Source: Evernia prunastri (taxonomy: Eukaryota; Ascomycota; Lecanoromycetes; Lecanorales; Parmeliaceae). From it: 64,000 bases of DNA. Both the position numbers and the translations under genes were made by a program. Below the pieces are notes generated by a model, which was given only the letters and a program-made list of their open reading frames with translations, was not told the DNA's origin and ran no database searches. Each line of letters starts with the position of its first letter. Position 1 is the first letter of the stretch. Shown here piece by piece: positions 22,599 through 33,071 of the stretch. Location: assembly GCA_003184365.1 (NCBI GenBank), contig NKYR01000008.1, positions 62,001-126,000 of the forward strand, read 5' to 3'.

Positions 22599-23030
22599 TC
22601 ATCATCATCGTCATCGTCATCATCGTCATCGTCATCATCGTCAAAGGTATCGTCTGTGATCTCTGCAATTATGACGGTGACTGCTGGCGCGCGACTACAG
22701 CCCACATCGCCGCCCTCCAAGTCCCTAGGTACAGCTGCCCAGGTTGGAATCGGCATCGGTAGCACATTTAGCGGACTTGCCCTCATTATTGCTGTGCTGT
22801 TGTTTTACTACGCACGATCTCGGCGCACAATGGTTAAAGACCAAAATATCAAACCCCTTGAGCCGATTCCGGCAGATAGTCTTGAAGCCATCGCTGAAGT
22901 TGGCGAGGGAGTCTATTACGAAATTAATGGGGTGTCACGCCCAAATGAATTGCAGGGCATACCGCGGGCGGAGCTGGCTTGGGTGCCACGGTTGGAGCTG
23001 AGTGCTGTTTCAGAGCGGTATTTGGAGTAG
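21869..23030 (+). CDS. Secreted/surface single-pass membrane protein with long Ser tract
   Basis: Two exons, 21869-22112 and 22231-23030, joined with a GTAAGT donor and ATAG acceptor, give 347 residues. A signal peptide is visible (CSTIISLLFSSTLLPSCNG). An ectodomain follows with YVNWIYPGAE, VYFTWTSNITDPWMNLWC and further Cys residues. A Ser-rich region includes more than 40 nearly uninterrupted serines. Then comes one TM span (AAQVGIGIGSTFSGLALIIAVLLFYYA) with a basic stop-transfer and a cytosolic tail of about 70 residues rich in Glu. This layout resembles fungal wall-stress sensors or Mid2-like proteins, but no named domain was recognised. The Ser tract would be an O-mannosylated stalk (inference). 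Confidence 0.75.
22518..22647 (+). repeat. TCN (TCG/TCA) trinucleotide microsatellite encoding poly-Ser
   Basis: About 130 bp of almost pure TCA/TCG codons inside the second exon of the surface protein gene. The same DNA on the minus strand would read as poly-Asp, which is an artefact. Confidence 0.95.
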
Positions 23031-23777
23031 TCGCCTTTAACGAATCTAGAAAGTTGAATAGGGTTACGCTGGAGAGTTGATTGTACGGATTTCTGTAACG
23101 GGAGAAGAAAGTGAAAGTATCTTGCGACTTTGAAAAGGCATTCCGTTGCCAAATTTCGCTTGAGCGGAGTCTTCAAACCCAGCCGACAGGTCATGAATAG
23201 CTGTCTTGATGCTCATGTCAGAGTAAGAAGTTCTCAGGATGAATTTTCAGGAACGTTGTTCGCATGATGGGATACGCAGAGCGAAGTCCAACTTTGGATC
23301 CATGTCAGACTTCCCCTTTTTTCCACAGAATCCATTCGCGCTCTCGCCCTCCATTCTGCAATACTTCAACTTCTTCATGGACAATCATTTTCGGATTTCC
23401 GCGTGCGTAGTAGATAATAAGAGCGTGATCTTTTTGCTTTCGATTTCTCCACTACTGTAGTCTATCTACATCGAAGGCCATCCAAGTTGTCTCCCCAAAA
23501 GCTCATTCATTTGCTGCGCAAGCTTTTGATTTCATATATCGATGCCAGCTTCTCACATCGAGTCAAAATATATAAATCAGGGTACAAGATATAATCGTGC
23601 CACCCACTTAGTTCGTCTTAGCGGGTTCGCTTCGGCATTTCGCTTCGCGACGAAAGTCCGAGTCCGGGCGACTACTCGTATAGGCCTCATACTTAAAGGG
23701 GAAACATCCTCACTTTTGATGTTAGCCTGTTTACCATAGGCTTTCGTACATACTACCCCCACCCTCCTCGGGACTAA
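23031..23777. other. Intergenic, nothing recognised
   Basis: About 750 bp with short unrelated frames only, upstream of the GST-fold gene. Confidence 0.45.
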
Positions 23778-24723
23778 ATGACTCCTCACTTCAAACCTCC
23801 TCAGCTTGATCTAATCCTGTACCGCGGCTTCAAAGGCTCCTCCACATATGTTTGGTCGCCATTCGTCACCAAACTCGAAGCCCGCTTACGCTTCGGTGGG
23901 CTCTCCTATCGCAATGAGGCTGGCTCGCCCTTCTCGGGTCCAAGGGGCAAGATCCCCTATGTCGCAATCTCCAGGCCCGGCTCTGCCGACCCTCCCCCGC
24001 TAATGGGGGATTCTACTCTCATCATCAGGAATTTGGTCGACGACGGTACGCTGGAGGACTTGAATGCGAAACTCGGTCCGGTGGAAAGAGCGCACGACTT
24101 GGCGCTGAGAGCGCTGCTGGAGGACAAGCTCTATTGGTACCAGGTGAGTTCATGCAGGAATGCGGGGACAAAACATTAACCATCCACTGACGCGACCCTC
24201 TCGCTTTCCCCCGTGCCCCAGGGTTATGAAAAATGGCACCAGAACTACTACACCATGCGTGCGCACGTGCTCCAAGCGCTGCCGTACCCTGTCCAACTCG
24301 TCGTCGGTCTGCTGGCCTACCGCGAGAACATGAAGCGGCTCCATGGGCAGGGGACAGGGCGGTTCTCTGCGGAGGAAATCGCTTCATTCCGGCAGGAGGT
24401 CTGGGATAGCTTGGAAATGCTTCTCGCTGCTTCGAGGAGGAAATCGCAGGGACCTGAGACCTTTTGGGTCTTGGGAGGGGAGAGACCGTCCGAAGCGGAT
24501 GCGGCTGTCTTTGGCTTCATCGTTGCTGTGCTGGTTTGCGAAGCGTATGTTTCATCCCTCTCGCTTTTCTTGACAGTATCGTGGGTGGGCGGTATGGTGA
24601 TGCTGACGGGTCTCGCTTAGGGCGCCTGAGTCTCAGAAGGTAGTGAGGGCTTTGCCTGCTGTGGTTGATTATGCGAGGAGAATTCATGAGCGGTATTTCC
24701 CGGACTACGAATGCTGGGAGTAG
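23778..24723 (+). CDS. Glutathione S-transferase-fold protein (metaxin/Faxc-like)
   Basis: Three exons, 23778-24143, 24222-24544 and 24621-24723, giving 263 residues. The N-terminal thioredoxin-like half starts LDLILYRGFKGSSTYVWSPFVTKLEARLRFGGL and contains GPRGKIPYV, with a cis-proline after Ile, and DSTLIIRNLVDDG. The helical C-terminal half has ALLEDKLYWYQ, FWVLGGERPSEADAAVFGFI and ends at RRIHERYFPDYECWE. The conserved SEAD..VFG motif is typical of GST C-domains of the failed-axon-connections/metaxin type found in fungi. Enzyme activity and substrate are unknown. Donors are GTGAGT and GTATGT. Confidence 0.85.
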
Positions 24724-25636
24724 AGAAGCTCTTGAACCGGCATACTTTTCATCCAGACTTCGTGTCTCTACTCCCCAGTATTCACTTCCCGCTTCCAAGT
24801 GTGTTCTTCAAAAATACACCAAGCGATCCCAAGGTCATTTGTCCGAACTGTGCTGCTGTCGGGGCAAATAGCTGTACAAAAATTTTACGTATAGCGAATA
24901 CCGAGCGGAAACTCTCACACGGCTAGAGCAGTTTGCCAGTGTGTTTTATGCATTGTAGATGATCCCAAGAAGCTTTGCCTACTCAGAAGCGTTCGGAAAT
25001 GCGAGATCTCACAGCATTCAGCTTCTGCGATAGGGCTATCCTTGCTTCCGTCGGCCATTGACTTCAATGCGAGGTCCTCCAGCGATGAGGACACGTATTA
25101 TCTGTTCAATCCAATCCCTTTCCGCCACTAGTATGTTCTTTCCACTTTCTGTATTATTCGCTCAACTACTGCATACGTAATTCTGAGAGATCATCTACTC
25201 TTTTGCGCTGTTGAGATGGAATGCCTACTGAGTTAGCGCTTCGCCGATGTGCAAGTCCGACACTGTCATACTTAGAAAGTAATGGAGACGAAGAACAGGA
25301 GTTACAAGCCCTAGGTACAAGAACTCATAGGGTCACCGAGGAAGCTCGATATCATCCGGCATGCTCGCTTTTTCTTTCGAAATAGTGCAAAGTACACATC
25401 AATTACTTGCAAGATAGAAATAGAGAAGTCAAAAACCATGCCTAACGGGGATGATAAAAGTCTCGAGGGAAGAACAATACGTGTTCGTTGGGACTTAAGC
25501 CGAAGTAAAATGCTCAGGTGGTAATATAAGTGAGTAGCAAAATTCTATTGGAAGTCTTCAAGCGAGAAATTAGGCACTGAGACGATAAATTGAGTAAACT
25601 CTGAGGTTTACATCAGACGGTTTTGGAAGTTTGCCG

Positions 25637-26048
25637 ATGGACAGAAGCCTTGAGGCAGACCGTTACGCAAGACTTCGTCCAGAGACGGGGGAACAAGCGC
25701 GAGCGATACGCCGACTTGCAGTACGAGGAGAAGTACTCACTTTGCTACACCTTCTATCCGCGACGTCAAACTGTCCTCGCTCCTTCATACTGTTGGATAA
25801 CGACAGCATGCACTTCCGCTAGACGACATCATCATCATCACTGTCGCCGGCACTTAAGACCGTGATTGATATGGGGCCTGCTTCCCGAATTCGCTGCCTT
25901 GGGTGTCGATAAATCCGGTCGTGCTTGCGCTTTTTTCGTACTGGCGTCCACTCCACCTTGGCCGGATCCTGACCTGGAACGCCCGCTACGTGATGAATGC
26001 TCTGAGGATGCGATCACGATCTTCAGTGTTAAAGAGGATGTAGATTAA
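25637..26048 (+). pseudogene. Possible remnant of a short protein-coding gene, unidentified
   Basis: Two frames follow each other. The first begins MDRSLEADRYARLRPETGEQ and stops at 25822. The second, in another frame from 25866, reads IWGLLPEFAALGVDKSGRAC and continues with PPWPDPDLERPLRDECSEDA to the stop at 26048. Both have protein-like composition with acidic and aromatic residues, unlike nearby random frames. I do not recognise the family. It may be chance coding-like sequence or an intron I could not place. Confidence 0.3.
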
Positions 26049-26360
26049 TTTTCTCAAGTGATCATCATTATTCTGCCGATTCCAATTTTTTATGTACTCC
26101 GCAAAATTGCAAAAAGGGTTTCGTGCGAGAGTAGTCTTCATCAGCGCTGTCTTCACTAGAATGAGAACGCATAGTCCGGCCTGTTGGAAATAGTGGCAGT
26201 CAGCCCTACCGGAATGGCCGGACTAGTGGCCTTGGCCCTCGTCTCGGTCTTCTCCAGCGATCACCGATGTGGCTACTTGTTCTCCTCCTTAGTATAATCA
26301 ATATAATCACTCTGCCATTGTTTTAACACCCTGTAAGATAGGTAGTGAGTGCGACACCAA

Positions 26361-26442
26361 GGTGGTAAGTCACCCCCTATCCCGGCATCCGAAACCAACC
26401 GGACATCACACCTGCGCTTTTCGAGGGATGTGACTTACCACC
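26361..26442. repeat. Perfect 13-bp inverted repeat flanking about 56 bp
   Basis: GGTGGTAAGTCAC at 26361-26373 is mirrored exactly by GTGACTTACCACC at 26430-26442. It lies 235 bp upstream of the next start codon. It could be a short non-autonomous element remnant or a paired regulatory site. Confidence 0.7.
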
Positions 26443-26677
26443 CAACAAGCCGATGAGTATTTCCTAGAGGCCTATAGATTGTATTTCGGAGGCTTCTGTT
26501 GTGCCTGATAGTTACAATAGTCCCCAAGATTGCCTAAATTAAAGGAGCAGTGACCTCAAGCCGCGGCACAGATCTGCCGTGCACCAGACGTTGAAACAAT
26601 TTTGGATTTGTAGATAGAACTCCGGTCTCGCTCCTCTCAGACTGAGATAGGAACCCAGAAGGTTAATTCGAAAGGCC

Positions 26678-27661
26678 ATGTTGCCGCGGACCATTCGTCG
26701 TCTGGCCTCGACAGCCATCTCAGCTCGACACAAACAGATAGTCGACGAATTTCGCCAGACAGCCCAAAAAGCTCCTCCGACCGTCAGAAAGCAGTTTCTC
26801 GACCAAAACCAGCTCCAACGTCTCAGCTTGACTCTCAACAGACCGCGGCTCTACCGAGACGTTCACAGTCTTGAGGACGAGGTTCCACCGATCGGTACGC
26901 CTCTTGCACCTGGCTACCATCTCGTCTACTTCACGCCGGCCGCATTGCCGGGCGTTCTTGGCAGGGATGGCACAGATATCGCCTATAGTCCTGCGGAGCC
27001 GTTCACTCGACGAATGTGGGCTGGTGGTAGAATGGACTGGGAGAAGCAAAACCCGCTTCGCGTTGGTGACGAGGCAATAGAGACGACGAAGCTCGGTTCT
27101 GCAGAGCCCAAGGTGACTAGAGCCGGCGAGGAAATGATTGTTGTCGGCGTTGAGAAGACGCTCGAAAACGCAAAAGGTCTGGCTTTGATCGACAGGAGAG
27201 ACTGGGTCTTCCGCAGACAGCTCTCGGGACCTCCGCCAGCGCAAAATTATGCAGACTCCATTGGGCATGACGATGCGCTCCTTCCCTTACCAGAGATGTC
27301 ACAAAAGTCGCGAGATTTTATGCAGACCGCAGTCTCACTTTTTCGATTCTCGGCGCTTACGTTCAATGCTCACATGATTCATTACTCACGGCCGTGGTGT
27401 AGAGATGTGGAAGGTCATAGGGAGATCGTTGTGCATGGCCCGTTGAACCTGATCAACATGCTAGACTTCTGGAGAGATGTGGAAGCAGACGACTACATGA
27501 TTCCAAAATGTATTCAATACCGGGCTACGGCTCCCTTTTATGCTGGGGAGAAGTACAGGGCGCTATTGGGAAGAGGTAGCGACACCACATCCATCAAGCT
27601 TTGGGGACACGATGGGAAAGGCGATGTCAGAGTGGGCATGTTAGGTGACGTGGTGGACTGA
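26678..27661 (+). CDS. Mitochondrial hydroxyacyl-thioester dehydratase type 2-like (HTD2/MaoC-like)
   Basis: Single exon, 327 residues. The N-terminus MLPRTIRRLASTAISARHKQ has the Arg/Ser-rich look of a mitochondrial presequence. The body follows the fungal HTD2/mesaconyl-CoA-hydratase-like family: YHLVYFTPAALPGVLGRDGTD, FTRRMWAGGRMDW (the substrate-entry GG), the hot-dog-fold piece FRFSALTFNAHMIHYSRPWCRDVEGH with its His/Asn catalytic region, and HGPLNLINMLDFWRD near the C-terminus. The likely role is 3-hydroxyacyl-ACP dehydration in mitochondrial type II fatty-acid synthesis, though fungi also have paralogues of unknown substrate. Confidence 0.85.
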   Translation: MLPRTIRRLASTAISARHKQIVDEFRQTAQKAPPTVRKQFLDQNQLQRLSLTLNRPRLYRDVHSLEDEVPPIGTPLAPGYHLVYFTPAALPGVLGRDGTDIAYSPAEPFTRRMWAGGRMDWEKQNPLRVGDEAIETTKLGSAEPKVTRAGEEMIVVGVEKTLENAKGLALIDRRDWVFRRQLSGPPPAQNYADSIGHDDALLPLPEMSQKSRDFMQTAVSLFRFSALTFNAHMIHYSRPWCRDVEGHREIVVHGPLNLINMLDFWRDVEADDYMIPKCIQYRATAPFYAGEKYRALLGRGSDTTSIKLWGHDGKGDVRVGMLGDVVD

Positions 27662-28775
27662 GCGTAATCTGCATAGTGGGAATGTTTTCTTAGGCATCGT
27701 CGGTATTGTACTCATCGCTTGCACTGTGTTGGAATCGACTGGCCATCGCGAGATCACGCTAGAATAGTCTTTTCCGCGACCAAATCTAGGCAACGATCCC
27801 AACCCCACTCGCTGTGATCAGCTCTTCTCGGTGCTACATTACTCATTCAGTCAAAGTGCGTTTATCTCTGATCAGCTTCGCACTGTTATTGATCGGTCAC
27901 TACAGTGCAGATTCCACGCGAGCAAAATCCCTCTTCGCTGGTGAGCAGGCTCAAAAGAAGACTTGCCCTCGAGCCGTGTGCCGGAACATACCTCCATTTA
28001 CCGAAGTCACGACAGCACAACGTTCTTCTCCGTTGAAGAACGCTCGAATACGAAAGGGTCTTCGATCTTGTCCTTCGCCACAAGCTCGTAGAATTGCAGG
28101 CAAATTCTCGCGTACCCGTCGGTCTAGTTGATCAGACGCTTCATTTTGCTTTGTTGTGGTCCATTGTCATTAGCTGAAGTCCATTCACAGTTTCACTGAA
28201 CTGCTTGATATCGTAAGAAGCATCAAAAGTGTCCGATAGGTCAGAGGAAGTCACTGACGGGTCCCTCTGTCCAGATGCCACGTTTGGCCTTGCGGTAATT
28301 GAAGAACCTAAATCCTTTCCCGGCTGGAAGCATGATCATCCACGCCTACTGGTCCCCAGCGGTGGACTTGTTTCGTTGGAACAAATACCCTCACAGATCA
28401 TGGATGCCGCGTGGCTATGTACGAACTGAGATCGGCCCTACCTTGCCGGAAATGCAGTGGCATATTCTCGTAGTGCGGGACGTCCACGAGGCTGTATGGG
28501 ACATCTGTCAGCCCGGATCCTTCAGGCCTCAACTCGCTCGATTGTCTGCGGGAGAGGGATACGATCATTGGTCAGAGGTGCGGGATAGTGAGGCGATTCC
28601 CGGAAGGTTATCGGGTTGAGCTCTAAGTGAGGCTGTAAGTGAGGGAGGGTATCAATACCTAACAAGAGGCAAAAGTCCAGCTGGATATATAATAGAGTCA
28701 GTCCGCCAGTTCGAGCACAAGCTTCCAGATAGTCCTTCAATCAAGTCAAATCGCTTGAGAAGACGAACAGAAACG
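27662..28775. other. Intergenic with one uninterpreted open frame (28299-28619)
   Basis: A 106-codon plus-strand frame containing IIHAYWSPAVDLFRWNKYPH and LVVRDVHEAVWDIC lies here, but it has no recognised family, and an overlapping frame of similar length lies next to it. It could be a fragment. The rest shows nothing. Confidence 0.35.
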
Positions 28776-29595
28776 ATGCCTCTTTCTGTCGAAGAGGTCG
28801 AGGACAAGGACCTCTCCACCGTCTTAAATCTCACCTTTGCGGCGTTCTACGAAAGTAACCCTATGGAACCCCTCGTATTTCTACTCGGTTTTACGGCTTC
28901 GGTCTGTAACTCTTCTCTAGCCCGGGAGAAGAGCGCATTCCTCGAGCCCGACACACACTACCTCAAAGTTATAGATTCCAATCTCGCAAACCAAACAGGA
29001 CAGCCGTTGCCGGCAGATCACGGCCATGATGAAGGAGAAGACGGCGTTGTCCAGCCGACAGTTCGGGATAATAGTATCATCGCATACGCTAATTTCAAAA
29101 TGTGGAGAGAGGATCGTGAAGCGACAGATTGGGATACGCCGTACAATATTAGAGAAGGAGACCTGGGGTCCGCCGGAGATGTCAATCTCCAAATCGCAAG
29201 ATCTTTCTTTGGCCAGCAAAGAGAGATGAGTAGGAAGTTCATCGGAGGGAGAAAAAGCATTTGTGAGTCAAATCCTCTAGCTCCATACCAGTCCTAACTA
29301 GCCTTTTCCCCACACAGTTCTGAACTGGCTGGCAACCCATCCTTCGCACGAGCGTCAGGGCGCTGGCACTTTGCTCCTCGAGCGCGTGTGCGAAATAGCT
29401 AGTCGCGAAGGGCTTGATGTTTACCTTCAATCAACGCCGGTCGCATATCCGCTATACCTCAGGTTCCGATTTGAAGACGTTGCGTCTTTCGACGTCGATT
29501 TGGGTACCTTAGCGAACGGGGTGGCAAGTGGTAAAAGACTTAGAACGGTTTTGATGAAGCTGAAGTTTACAGCACCTGATCCTGGACCTTCTTGA
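28776..29595 (+). CDS. GNAT-family N-acetyltransferase
   Basis: Two exons, 28776-29262 and 29318-29595, giving 254 residues. It starts MPLSVEEVEDKDLSTVLNLTFAAF, a typical fungal GNAT beginning. The second exon holds the acetyl-CoA-binding motif A: LNWLATHPSHERQGAGTLLLERVCEIA (pattern Q/RxxGxG/A), followed by GLDVYLQSTPVAYPLYLRFRFE. Substrate is unknown; many members of this fungal family are uncharacterised. The 55-bp intron has a GTGAGT donor and a CTAAC branch point. An upstream in-frame TTG at 28755 is not preferred. Confidence 0.85.
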
Positions 29596-31368
29596 AAGTC
29601 GATGGTCGTGTGGTCGGATCTTCTCTTCTCTTCATGAGTGGATTCCCAATGGCGCTGGTACAATGGTGTAGCGTTTTCTTATTTACCTTTGTGCCATTTT
29701 GTCTACAGGTCTTGAATCCAATCCCTCATAGCGGCAGGAGTCTCATGGCAAATGGACTTCCAATTTCGCAAAGTGCCGCGGTTAACCAAGTTGTCGCTAT
29801 GCAGTCTGCACGCTTCATTCGCCGCTGCTGTACAACGTAACAGACCAAGCCCACACTGAACAGCTGTTGTGAGACTATACCGCCATAGTTAGGTAATACT
29901 CTGGATACACATGGACTCCGTTCACGCTTTGGAATAGTCGTAGGTCCCTAGAACATGGAGCAGGATGGTGAAACCAGGATGTTAAAAAATCGACTACGGT
30001 CATTTCGATACGTTGATGACCGGGCAATTGTTGGCATAATTAATTTACAGCACGGTCGTCATTTGGATTGTCAAAGTAAGCATACAGCACGCGATATGAA
30101 CCTAAGAATTTGCTCCTCTCTCCTGCCCTTGGACTTGTGTCTGTAACTTTCGCAATTAACGAAGACGAGTATAATGTCATAGACAGTCCCGCTGGCTTAC
30201 TGGTCTTCACAGAGACACGACAAAGACAGCCCGATATCATCTACATCAGTGATCTGAAGCCCCTGAACAGCAAGCAAAGAAGCCAGATCCTGCGTTCGGG
30301 AGCAAGAAAAAGCGCCAGAGTGGCAGCACTACAAATCCGTTCCCAGGGTCCGGCGACGGGGATCCAGGCCGCAACCTAGTCTCCGTCGAATCGTCTGGTA
30401 ATGGATCCGGGTCCGTATTCTGTCTTCGCCCTCGAAGTGACATCGGCACTGAGGTCAGCACCAGCCTCGGAGTTGGCGACAAAGGTCCTGCCAATCGAAT
30501 CTCAGGTTGCGAAGGTAGCCGTACCGAATAGTTCGCCTCGCCTGACGGAGGCTCGCCCGATGACTGCGCGAACGAAGATGGAGCCGCAAGTGGGGACCTA
30601 GGTTGGACCTGTGGATCTAGTGTTTTCGTCAATAGTAAGCACTGGAATCAGGATTCGCGATTCAACATCGCTTCGCATTCGGAAACGACAGAAGGGTCAC
30701 GGGTGGGCAGCTGTCGCGACTTGGGCTGCTCTTGAACTCAATAGATAAGCGACAAATCATATTCGATTTCCTTGGCTTCTGCTGCTGGTTGGTAAAAATA
30801 TTTTCAGTGCTTTCATAGTGCTTTGTACTTACCTATGCCTTCATGGTCTATGAGTCTATTATAGTCGACATCGAGAATGGTCTTTCTACAAGCAGCAGAC
30901 CAGCTTACAGGTTATTCGTTCCTCAACATTCGACCGCTGACTACGAGCACCTAGGTCCTTAAGGCTGATTGGTTTGATCTTGCTCTAGTGGACTAGGAAG
31001 CTCGGCGTGACCATCCACGGTCAGTTTGCAAACATCTCTGAGTTGTAAAAGTCGGTTTGATATCTGAGCCACATGGTTCAAGTGCAGTGTAGAGGTAAAG
31101 GATAGTTATGGCACTCAAATATCTTTCCGTACCTAGTGTGTCTAAATCTCAATTCTGTCAAAATTTCAGGTACATGATGAGTGGTGTGTAGGTTGCGTGA
31201 ATTCTACTATCTCAGAACTCTCCTGGGGCATATCTTTAATCACATAGAAATCTGATGATATAGCCGATATGCGCAAAAGTCATAGCCGAAAAAGGTTCTT
31301 ACTTGCCCTTTCTCTCTCCCTCTCGGCTCCTCATCAAATGAATTCACTCGCGCGAACCAAGGGATCGT
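29596..31368. other. 1.8-kb intergenic region, no supported gene
   Basis: Short frames only. A frame at 30110-30379 reads YISDLKPLNSKQRSQILRSG, but it has no ATG start and no convincing family match. A Ser/Gly-rich frame around 30270-30520 is interrupted by a stop. Nothing is called. Confidence 0.4.
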
Positions 31369-31893
31369 TCATCCACAAAGTGTGACCTGAATCCCATTGG
31401 CAATAGAGCAAGGCACAGTCGGTCCGCCGGGATGAGCAGAAGGGGCTCCGTTGCAAGTTGCTGTAGTCTTGAAACCGTTCTTTACATCAACGAGGAGAAT
31501 ATCATAGAAGACTAGCCCCTTGCCATCGTTAACGTATTCGAGTCGCAAACGTGTACCATATTTCGTTGGCAACAATGTGTTTAATTCAAACGTGCGTTGG
31601 CCGTCTTTAGCAGGGTGGTAGGTCTCTTGATAGGTGCCTGTCTGTGTGTTCAAAGGGCGGATATTGCCGCAACCAGACTGTCCACAGGGGACGAGGTATA
31701 CGGGGAAAGAACAGTGGTTGCGGAAGTGGATTGCGCCGGTTGCGACGGCGGCGGCGGCATCATTCTGGCTGTCAGGAGTGCGTTGTGTGATTGAGTCGGC
31801 GTCGCTCTTGAGGGGAGCTGGAGTGGCGCAGGCGGGAATGGTAAACAAACCCATACAGGCAATGGTGGCTATGACGGACGGGGAGAACTGCAT
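31369..31893 (-). CDS. BYS1-type small secreted protein (thaumatin-like fold)
   Basis: Single exon, 174 residues. The signal peptide is MQFSPSVIATIACMGLFTIPACA, probably cleaved near ATPAP. The mature domain starts at about residue 53 (GAIHFRNHCSFPVYLVPCGQ), with paired Cys residues (CGQSGCG), a YxETYHPAKDGQRTFELNTLL segment and closing Cys residues (TVPCSIANGIQVTLCG). This is the pattern of the Blastomyces yeast-phase-specific protein 1 family common in filamentous ascomycetes. Function is unknown; members are secreted and often regulated by growth phase or host contact. A duplicated element lies upstream. Confidence 0.85.
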   Translation of the reverse strand: MQFSPSVIATIACMGLFTIPACATPAPLKSDADSITQRTPDSQNDAAAAVATGAIHFRNHCSFPVYLVPCGQSGCGNIRPLNTQTGTYQETYHPAKDGQRTFELNTLLPTKYGTRLRLEYVNDGKGLVFYDILLVDVKNGFKTTATCNGAPSAHPGGPTVPCSIANGIQVTLCG

Positions 31894-33071
31894 GATGGCC
31901 TGCTAAGTATTCGTGCAACGAGGCTGAAACTTGATCTGATTCTATCGAAATACCCCAGAGTGACAGATCAAAGTCTTCGTTGTTGTCGTTGAAGAGCTGC
32001 AAGTGATTCCAGGCCAGGGTGGTTTATATAGACCATGCCACTGCGGCTTTAGGGGCACAATGTTTCAGTCTGCTAATCAATAAGCCGAGCTGATACCAAG
32101 AGAATGGCTGTATGCGCACCATCAAGCACTCTGAGATGGCGAGGCCCAAAGGCAGAAGTAAGTATAGACGTTACAATTACTACCAGTTGAGGTAAAACCC
32201 TGTGGCTATTCGGGGATAGCGTTCATGTCTGCTGATCGGTAAGCTGAGCTGATACCAAGGAACTGGCTACATGCGCACCGCGCACTATGTAAGACGACAA
32301 TCTCACCAAGCCGCCAAATGAAAATTCTAAGATAGCTATGATCTGGGATGGTAGAGGCCGCCTTGCGAGTCAAGCCATGATGTAGACTTGTTTTTCGTCG
32401 AAGTTGCGGGAAGTCCTGGGTTTACCATCGGCAGCAGCCCCTGTTGCAGCACGATATCCCGACCAAAAATTAAGATGACACAAACGAAGGTCGGGATACG
32501 CTTCGCACAATATAACTTTTACGGAAATACTTCACTCCATCAACTCCTCATCCAAAATCGCTTCGTTTAATAAAATAGTCGTCATTGTGAAGTCAGCTTT
32601 GGACCCTTACACTGCGAGAGCCTTGTTCTGCAATGGAATTTTTGAATGCCTGAGCAAACCCTGAGTGAAATTTTTCATAGAATCCGCTGGGGTTCTTTAG
32701 AAGGACAGTAGTGATAAGAGCTTTGAAATGTGATACCTCATCATACTAGCTTTGAACAGGGATACACTGACTTGAGCATACTTAGCAGAGTGGAGGATGT
32801 ACACAAGGTATAGGACACAGATATACCTACACTCCCTGGGCATTGTTCACGGCAGTGCATTAGGAGTGCGGGGCCAATATTCCTTTTGAAAATCGGTTAT
32901 CGCAACTAACTCATTGCAGTTGCATGCATTAACGTGGGGCTTCTCCCGAGGAGACCCCGCATTTCGTAACTCCGTGCGGTCCGGCTCAAACAAATATATC
33001 ATAGTACTCTGTATACTAACCTCTTAATTGAGCACAGAGAAATGGTACCGGAAAATTAAGTGGAGCTTGGG
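31894..33071. other. Intergenic between divergent BYS1-type and SDR genes
   Basis: About 1.2 kb. It holds the duplicated element listed separately. No gene seen. Confidence 0.5.
32041..32281. repeat. Two diverged direct copies of an 80-bp element upstream of the BYS1-type gene
   Basis: Copy one (about 32041-32121) and copy two (about 32201-32281) share GCTGATACCAAG, CGGCTTT/TGGCTAT, TCTGCTAATC/TCTGCTGATC and ATGCGCACC in the same order, about 160 bp apart. They lie 150-390 bp upstream of the BYS1-type start and could be regulatory. Confidence 0.75.

Larger units (their letters stand above)
24724..26677. other. 2-kb intergenic stretch with possible coding relic and inverted repeat
   Basis: No intact gene supported. 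A possible broken frame (25637-26048) and a perfect 13-bp inverted repeat (26361-26442) are listed separately. The rest shows nothing. Confidence 0.45.

Noticed and set aside
22502..22786. Minus-strand open frame coding for a long Asp run
   Set aside because: It is the complement of the TCN serine repeat in the real plus-strand gene. No start context or domain.
30110..30520. Possible relic of a regulatory or secreted protein
   Set aside because: No start codon, interrupted by stops, and the resemblance to short fungal regulators is too weak.
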